Shown: positions 60,592 to 64,000 of the stretch, one piece after another
How the letters are laid out: the number at the start of each line of letters is the position of its first letter
Numbering within the stretch: position 1 is the first letter of the stretch
Assembly (NCBI GenBank): GCA_025153445.1
Contig: JANZNS010000001.1
Coordinates: 434,001-498,000, forward strand
Origin: Marinobacter sp. BGYM27
Lineage (GTDB): Bacteria; Pseudomonadota; Gammaproteobacteria; Pseudomonadales; Oleiphilaceae
DNA: 64,000 bases
Direction of reading: 5' to 3'
Translations under genes and position numbers: made by a program
The notes under the pieces: generated by a model
Database searches by the model: none
What the model was told of the DNA's origin: nothing
What the model saw: only the letters and a program-made list of their open reading frames with translations

Positions 60592-60705
60592 GTAACGGTA
60601 AGGCTGGTTTTGTTTTTGTATTCATTCCTGTTTATTTTTGCGGGGAGCTCGTGTAGACTTCGCTCCCGCTAAGCCATTGAACTTCCTGTTCAAAGGCTGG
60701 CGTGT

Positions 60706-60782
60706 CGGGGCGTAGCGCAGCTTGGTAGCGCATCTGCATGGGGTGCAGAGGGTCGCAGGTTCAAATCCTGCCGTCCCGACCA
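60706..60782 (+). tRNA. tRNA-Pro (anticodon GGG)
   Basis: 77 nt including encoded CCA. The acceptor CGGGGCG pairs with CGTCCCG (one G-U). The D-arm has AGCGCAGCTTGGTAGCGC, the anticodon loop is ATGGGGT giving GGG, and the T-arm has GGTTCAAATCC. A possible -10 (TAGACT, 60654-60659) with a GC-rich discriminator lies upstream. A T-rich stretch follows. Confidence 0.97.
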
Positions 60783-61036
60783 TTTTTCCTTCCTTTTGTT
60801 TGTCCTTTCAGCACTCTCTGTGCGTTTTCGTGTTTATTGTTCCTGGTTGATCTTGCATCGAGCATTTTCGGCATTTCCCGCTTTGTTTTTTACCGCTGAT
60901 GGCGGCGGTTGCTAACGCTGTGATTCGCTATGCCGTCTGGACAGATTGCCTGCTTGCCGACATAGTGTGGCCACCGGGGCGTTAGTTAAGCCGCCTTCGT
61001 CTGGAAAACAATAACGGAACCGTTTGGTTTGGCATC

Positions 61037-61753
61037 ATGACTGCAGTAACCCATTCCATACTTGTCGTCGATGATGATGACGATATCTGTGAGCTGTTGC
61101 AGACCTTTCTGGGACAGGCGGGCTATCACGTGCGCACCGCATCGGACGGTGATGCCATGCGTGAGGCTATGGATGAGTCACTACCCGATGTGCTGATACT
61201 GGATATCATGCTACCGGGTGATGACGGATTTACCCTTTGCCGCTGGGTCCGCGAGCATTTCAGTCTGCCGATCATCATGCTGACGGCCAGCTCTGACGAG
61301 ACGGACAAAGTAATCGGGCTGGAGTTGGGGGCTGATGACTATATCGCCAAACCTTTCAGCGCCCGTGAGCTTCAGGCACGCATCAAGGCGTTATTGCGGC
61401 GTTCCCAGCTGAGTCAGCAGGGGTTTAGGCGCTATGTCCGTTTCGGTCAGTGGCGCCTGGACTACCAGAACCATGAAATCAACGATCGCGATGGTCTTCG
61501 GGTCGCCCTGTCGGGTGCTGATTTCGCTTTGCTGAAACTCTTTATCGACAATGCCAACGCTATTCTGGATCGGGATACCATTGCCGGTGTTACCCGGGGC
61601 CGTGAGTCTGATCCGCTGGATCGTGTCGTGGATGTTGCAGTCAGCCGGCTGAGACAGCGGCTCGGCGATCAGGGGCGCCAACCCAAATTGATCCGTACCG
61701 TCCGTGGTGCCGGCTATATGCTGACGGCCACTGTCAGTTATGAGAATGAGTAA
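61037..61753 (+). CDS. OmpR-type response regulator (GltR-like)
   Basis: 238 residues. The receiver domain has the acidic pocket DDDDD (12-16), phosphorylation site D56 in LILDIMLPGDDG, and K in YIAKPF. The C-terminal winged helix is of OmpR type (DPLDRVVDVAVSRLRQRLG). The next genes are an overlapping histidine kinase and a sugar-binding ABC protein. This order matches the GltR-GtrS control of glucose uptake in Pseudomonas, so GltR is the best guess. The ihfA-side region (60783-61036) before it contains no gene. Confidence 0.85.
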   Translation: MTAVTHSILVVDDDDDICELLQTFLGQAGYHVRTASDGDAMREAMDESLPDVLILDIMLPGDDGFTLCRWVREHFSLPIIMLTASSDETDKVIGLELGADDYIAKPFSARELQARIKALLRRSQLSQQGFRRYVRFGQWRLDYQNHEINDRDGLRVALSGADFALLKLFIDNANAILDRDTIAGVTRGRESDPLDRVVDVAVSRLRQRLGDQGRQPKLIRTVRGAGYMLTATVSYENE

Positions 61754-63200
61754 ACTCAAGTCTCTTCTGGAGCGGTTTCGGCCGCGGTCACTGCTCACCC
61801 GGATGCTTCTGCTGACGCTGTTGGCCGTGGTGATGGCTCAGGGCATCTCAACCACATTCTGGTACGCCACATTTCGGGCTCAGGAAGATGAGGGCTTGCT
61901 GAACAGCAGCAGTAACCTGGCTTATTCCGCAGCCGCTACAGTTCGCTTCTTCAAATCATTGCCCCTCGAGTACCGGCACATCGTGCTGGATCAATTGCGG
62001 AACATGGGGGGGACCCGGTTCTTTGTGTCTCTGAATGAACAGGAAATTCCGCTCAAGGCATTACCTGACACCGATCGAAAGGTCCGGGTCGTCAGTGTGG
62101 TAAGTAATGTCCTGCGCCAACGCCTTGGGGGCGATTTACCGATCCGGGTTGAATTTGTTGCCCCCGAAAATCTTCGAATTCTCAATAGCCGAATGAAGCT
62201 GACGGATTTACCGCCGTCCTGGGCCGGCTACGCCCTGAACCTGGACCCTATCAATCCGCCGGTGCTGGTCACCCAGATAGAAATCGCGCCCAGCGAGTGG
62301 CTTTACCTGGCAACGCCGCTGCCGGCGCCTTACGTATCACTGGAAGACCCTGTGCTGCCGCGGCAGCAGATCTTTTTTATAGTGATGGTCAGCATCTTTC
62401 TGCTGAGCTTTATTGCCTTGCTGGTGCGCTGGCAGACCCGGCCTCTGCGACGATTGGCAAAAGCGGCGAGAGAAATGCCGTTTGATGACGACCGGCCTCC
62501 GTTGGCCGAGCAGGGCAGTAGTGAAGTGGTCGCGGTGACCCGGGCCTTTAACACGCTTCGCGAACGTATCCAGCGCTATCTCAAGGACCGGGAGCAGCTG
62601 TTTACTTCAATCTCCCACGATCTGAAAACGCCGATCACCCGCCTGAGACTCCGCAGTGAATTGCTCGATGACGACCTCCTGAGGGACAAGTTCGAAAAGG
62701 ACTTGCAGGAGCTCGATCTGCTCGTCAAGAGCGCGCTGCAGTCGGTAAAAGAACACGATGTCTACGAAAACATGGAGGCCGTTGATGTCCATGGCCTCAT
62801 TGATCAGGTGACCGAGCCGGCGGCGAAGGAGCCGGGCAAGGTCACACTTGTTGGCCGCGCACTTCGCCCGTATCGCTGCAAGCCGTTAGCGCTGCGCCGC
62901 TGCATCGGTAACCTTTTCGATAACGCCTTGAAGTACGGTGAGCGGGTGACGATTCGTATTGAGGATTCGCCTGAGATCCTGACGCTGCATTTTGAGGATG
63001 AGGGCCCGGGCTTGGCGCCAGAACAGCTGAGTAAAATTTTTGACCCTTATTATCGGGCGTCGCCGACGGCTCCCGGCGATGGTTTGGGATTGGGTATCGC
63101 TCGCGGTATCGCCCATGCCCATGGCGGCGAGGTGGAGGCATCCAACCGAGCTGAAAGAGGGCTGCGCCTGACCCTTTTCCTGCCCCGAAATCCCCACTGA
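61740..63200 (+). CDS. Membrane sensor histidine kinase (GtrS-like)
   Basis: 486 residues. Two transmembrane helices (about 18-40 and 207-228, IFFIVMVSIFLLSFIALLV) enclose a periplasmic sensor domain of about 165 residues. HAMP follows, then the H-box with H293 in SISHDLKTPITRLRLR. The ATPase has N in IGNLFDNALKYG, DEGPGL and GDGLGLGIARG. It overlaps the response regulator gene by 14 bases. In relatives GtrS senses sugar acids or host ligands to induce glucose uptake; the ligand is untested here. Confidence 0.88.
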   Translation: MRMSKLKSLLERFRPRSLLTRMLLLTLLAVVMAQGISTTFWYATFRAQEDEGLLNSSSNLAYSAAATVRFFKSLPLEYRHIVLDQLRNMGGTRFFVSLNEQEIPLKALPDTDRKVRVVSVVSNVLRQRLGGDLPIRVEFVAPENLRILNSRMKLTDLPPSWAGYALNLDPINPPVLVTQIEIAPSEWLYLATPLPAPYVSLEDPVLPRQQIFFIVMVSIFLLSFIALLVRWQTRPLRRLAKAAREMPFDDDRPPLAEQGSSEVVAVTRAFNTLRERIQRYLKDREQLFTSISHDLKTPITRLRLRSELLDDDLLRDKFEKDLQELDLLVKSALQSVKEHDVYENMEAVDVHGLIDQVTEPAAKEPGKVTLVGRALRPYRCKPLALRRCIGNLFDNALKYGERVTIRIEDSPEILTLHFEDEGPGLAPEQLSKIFDPYYRASPTAPGDGLGLGIARGIAHAHGGEVEASNRAERGLRLTLFLPRNPH

Positions 63201-63211
63201 CCGCACCTGCC

Positions 63212-63255
63212 GGCCAATGTATCAAAGTTGTTACATTGGCCTTGCACTTTGATAC
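63212..63255. promoter_or_regulatory. Interleaved perfect inverted repeats before the sugar-binding protein gene
   Basis: GGCCAATGTA (63212-63221) pairs with TACATTGGCC (63232-63241). Independently, GTATCAAAGT (63219-63228) pairs with ACTTTGATAC (63246-63255). The two stems share bases and cannot form together. As DNA they could be overlapping operators of the adjacent regulator; as RNA they would be alternative hairpins. Confidence 0.7.
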
Positions 63256-63344
63256 GTCAGCGAAATCCCCGTTGCCATAGACTCAAATGATGTTGTCCTT
63301 ATGAGACAACTGTTTTTACTCACAACAACAACAAGGTGCCGACT

Positions 63345-64000
63345 ATGAAACTGATCCGTCATTTAATGGTTGCTATCGCCCTGTGCGTAGCCGGTTCATC
63401 CGCCCAGGCGGGCGAGGTGGAAGTGTTGCACTGGTGGACGTCCGGTGGTGAAGCAAAAGCTGCTGCTGCCCTCAAGCAGATGATGGAAGACCAGGGTCAT
63501 ACCTGGAAGGATTTTGCTGTCGCCGGTGGCGGTGGTGAAGCAGCTATGACCGTTCTCAAAACCCGTGCTGTTTCCGGTAACCCACCCGCAGCAGCCCAGA
63601 TCAAAGGGCTCGATATTCAGGAATGGGCCAAGCTGGGCTTTTTGACCAGCCTTGATGATGTCGCAGATAAGGCTAACTGGGACAGCATGCTGCCGCCTGT
63701 GGTGTCCAAGGTCATGAAATATGAAGGCCACTATGTAGCCGTGCCGATCAACGTGCACCGTGTGAACTGGCTGTGGGTCAACCCCGCTGTTTTCAAGAAG
63801 GCCGGTGCTGAAGTCCCGACGACTCTGGACGAGTTCTTCGCGGCCGCAGACAAACTTAAAGCCGCAGGCGTTGTTCCGCTGGCTCATGGCGGTCAGGCAT
63901 GGCAGGACGCCACTCTGTTCGAAGCGGTCGCACTTGCTGTGCTAGGTCCAAAAGACTACACCGCCGCGTTTGTCGAGCATGACATGGACGTGCTTTCCGG
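63345..64000 (+). CDS. Sugar ABC transporter periplasmic binding protein, partial
   Basis: The first 218 residues of a protein that runs off the right edge. It opens with a signal peptide ([19 protein letters not shown]), then [20 protein letters not shown], typical of glucose/mannose-binding family 1 extracellular proteins such as GltB/Gts[21 protein letters not shown] and [14 protein letters not shown] are also conserved. Its place after the GltR/GtrS-like pair supports a glucose-type substrate. An AAGGT site precedes the ATG at 63345. It follows the interleaved repeats at 63212-63255. Confidence 0.9.
   Translation, partial: MKLIRHLMVAIALCVAGSSAQAGEVEVLHWWTSGGEAKAAAALKQMMEDQGHTWKDFAVAGGGGEAAMTVLKTRAVSGNPPAAAQIKGLDIQEWAKLGFLTSLDDVADKANWDSMLPPVVSKVMKYEGHYVAVPINVHRVNWLWVNPAVFKKAGAEVPTTLDEFFAAADKLKAAGVVPLAHGGQAWQDATLFEAVALAVLGPKDYTAAFVEHDMDVLS

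Noticed and set aside
63235-63250. Sigma-54 promoter (GGCC-TTGC) before the sugar-binding protein gene
   Set aside because: The GG and GC elements are only about 4 bp apart, while sigma-54 promoters need about 10.

Overview
The window is a stretch of gammaproteobacterial chromosome (Pseudomonadales/Oceanospirillales type, Marinobacter-like in gene content; I do not assign a species). The evidence is the gene order: mutS-fdxA, pncC-recA with a LexA box, nadK-phosphatase-rhomboid-DUF1315-DUF2797-pepN, and thrS-infC-rpmI-rplT-pheS-pheT-ihfA-merR-tRNA-Pro, all familiar from Pseudomonas relatives. Base composition looks moderately GC-rich and even. I see no insertion sequence, prophage, CRISPR array or rRNA. 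The only mobile-type module is a small ParDE-like toxin-antitoxin pair.

Layout. 1-7.1 kb: a PhzF-family gene and a small unknown gene face a MocR/GntR-aminotransferase regulator across a region with a 21-bp-spaced direct repeat. Then come an SGNH hydrolase, a ferritin-like predicted metal hydrolase, a DegV protein, an unknown conserved gene and a LysE exporter. 7.2-18.5 kb: fdxA and mutS (minus strand), then a four-gene cluster (circularly permuted ATP-grasp, alpha-E, fused ATP-grasp/alpha-E, transglutaminase), then pncC and recA. 18.6-27.6 kb: a flavodoxin-like protein, PilZ protein, Arg-rich small protein, Lon-like protease, AlkB-like dioxygenase, M23 peptidase, a FixJ/FixL-like two-component pair and a MaoC-like hydratase. 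27.9-35.7 kb: two AraC regulators flank tRNA-Asp and a 28-residue acidic microprotein, followed by FadH, ParDE, a coiled-coil protein and DUF1853. 35.8-42.8 kb: the nadK to pepN block. 43-53 kb: a DUF1329/YCF48/RND envelope transport set, a TAXI-type TRAP transporter and an orphan ParA. 53.2-60.8 kb: the translation operon and tRNA-Pro. 61-64 kb: a GltR/GtrS-like two-component system and the start of a sugar ABC transporter.

The most interesting items are not large genes. (1) On the minus strand at about 38,669-38,792 there is a complete iron-regulated small-RNA unit: a consensus -35, a perfect 7-1-7 Fur box over the spacer and -10, about 90 nt of transcript with stem-loops, and a strong terminator with eight U. 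(2) In the ATP-grasp/alpha-E/transglutaminase cluster, the ATP-grasp half of the fused protein has lost the residues that look catalytic in its stand-alone neighbour. (3) Two interleaved perfect 10-bp inverted repeats lie before the sugar-binding protein gene. (4) A DUF1853 gene appears to start at AUU behind a strong ribosome site, in the same window as the classical AUU of infC. (5) There is a 28-codon very acidic ORF with a strong ribosome site.

All assignments come from reading translated sequence, motifs and gene order. No database search was run.
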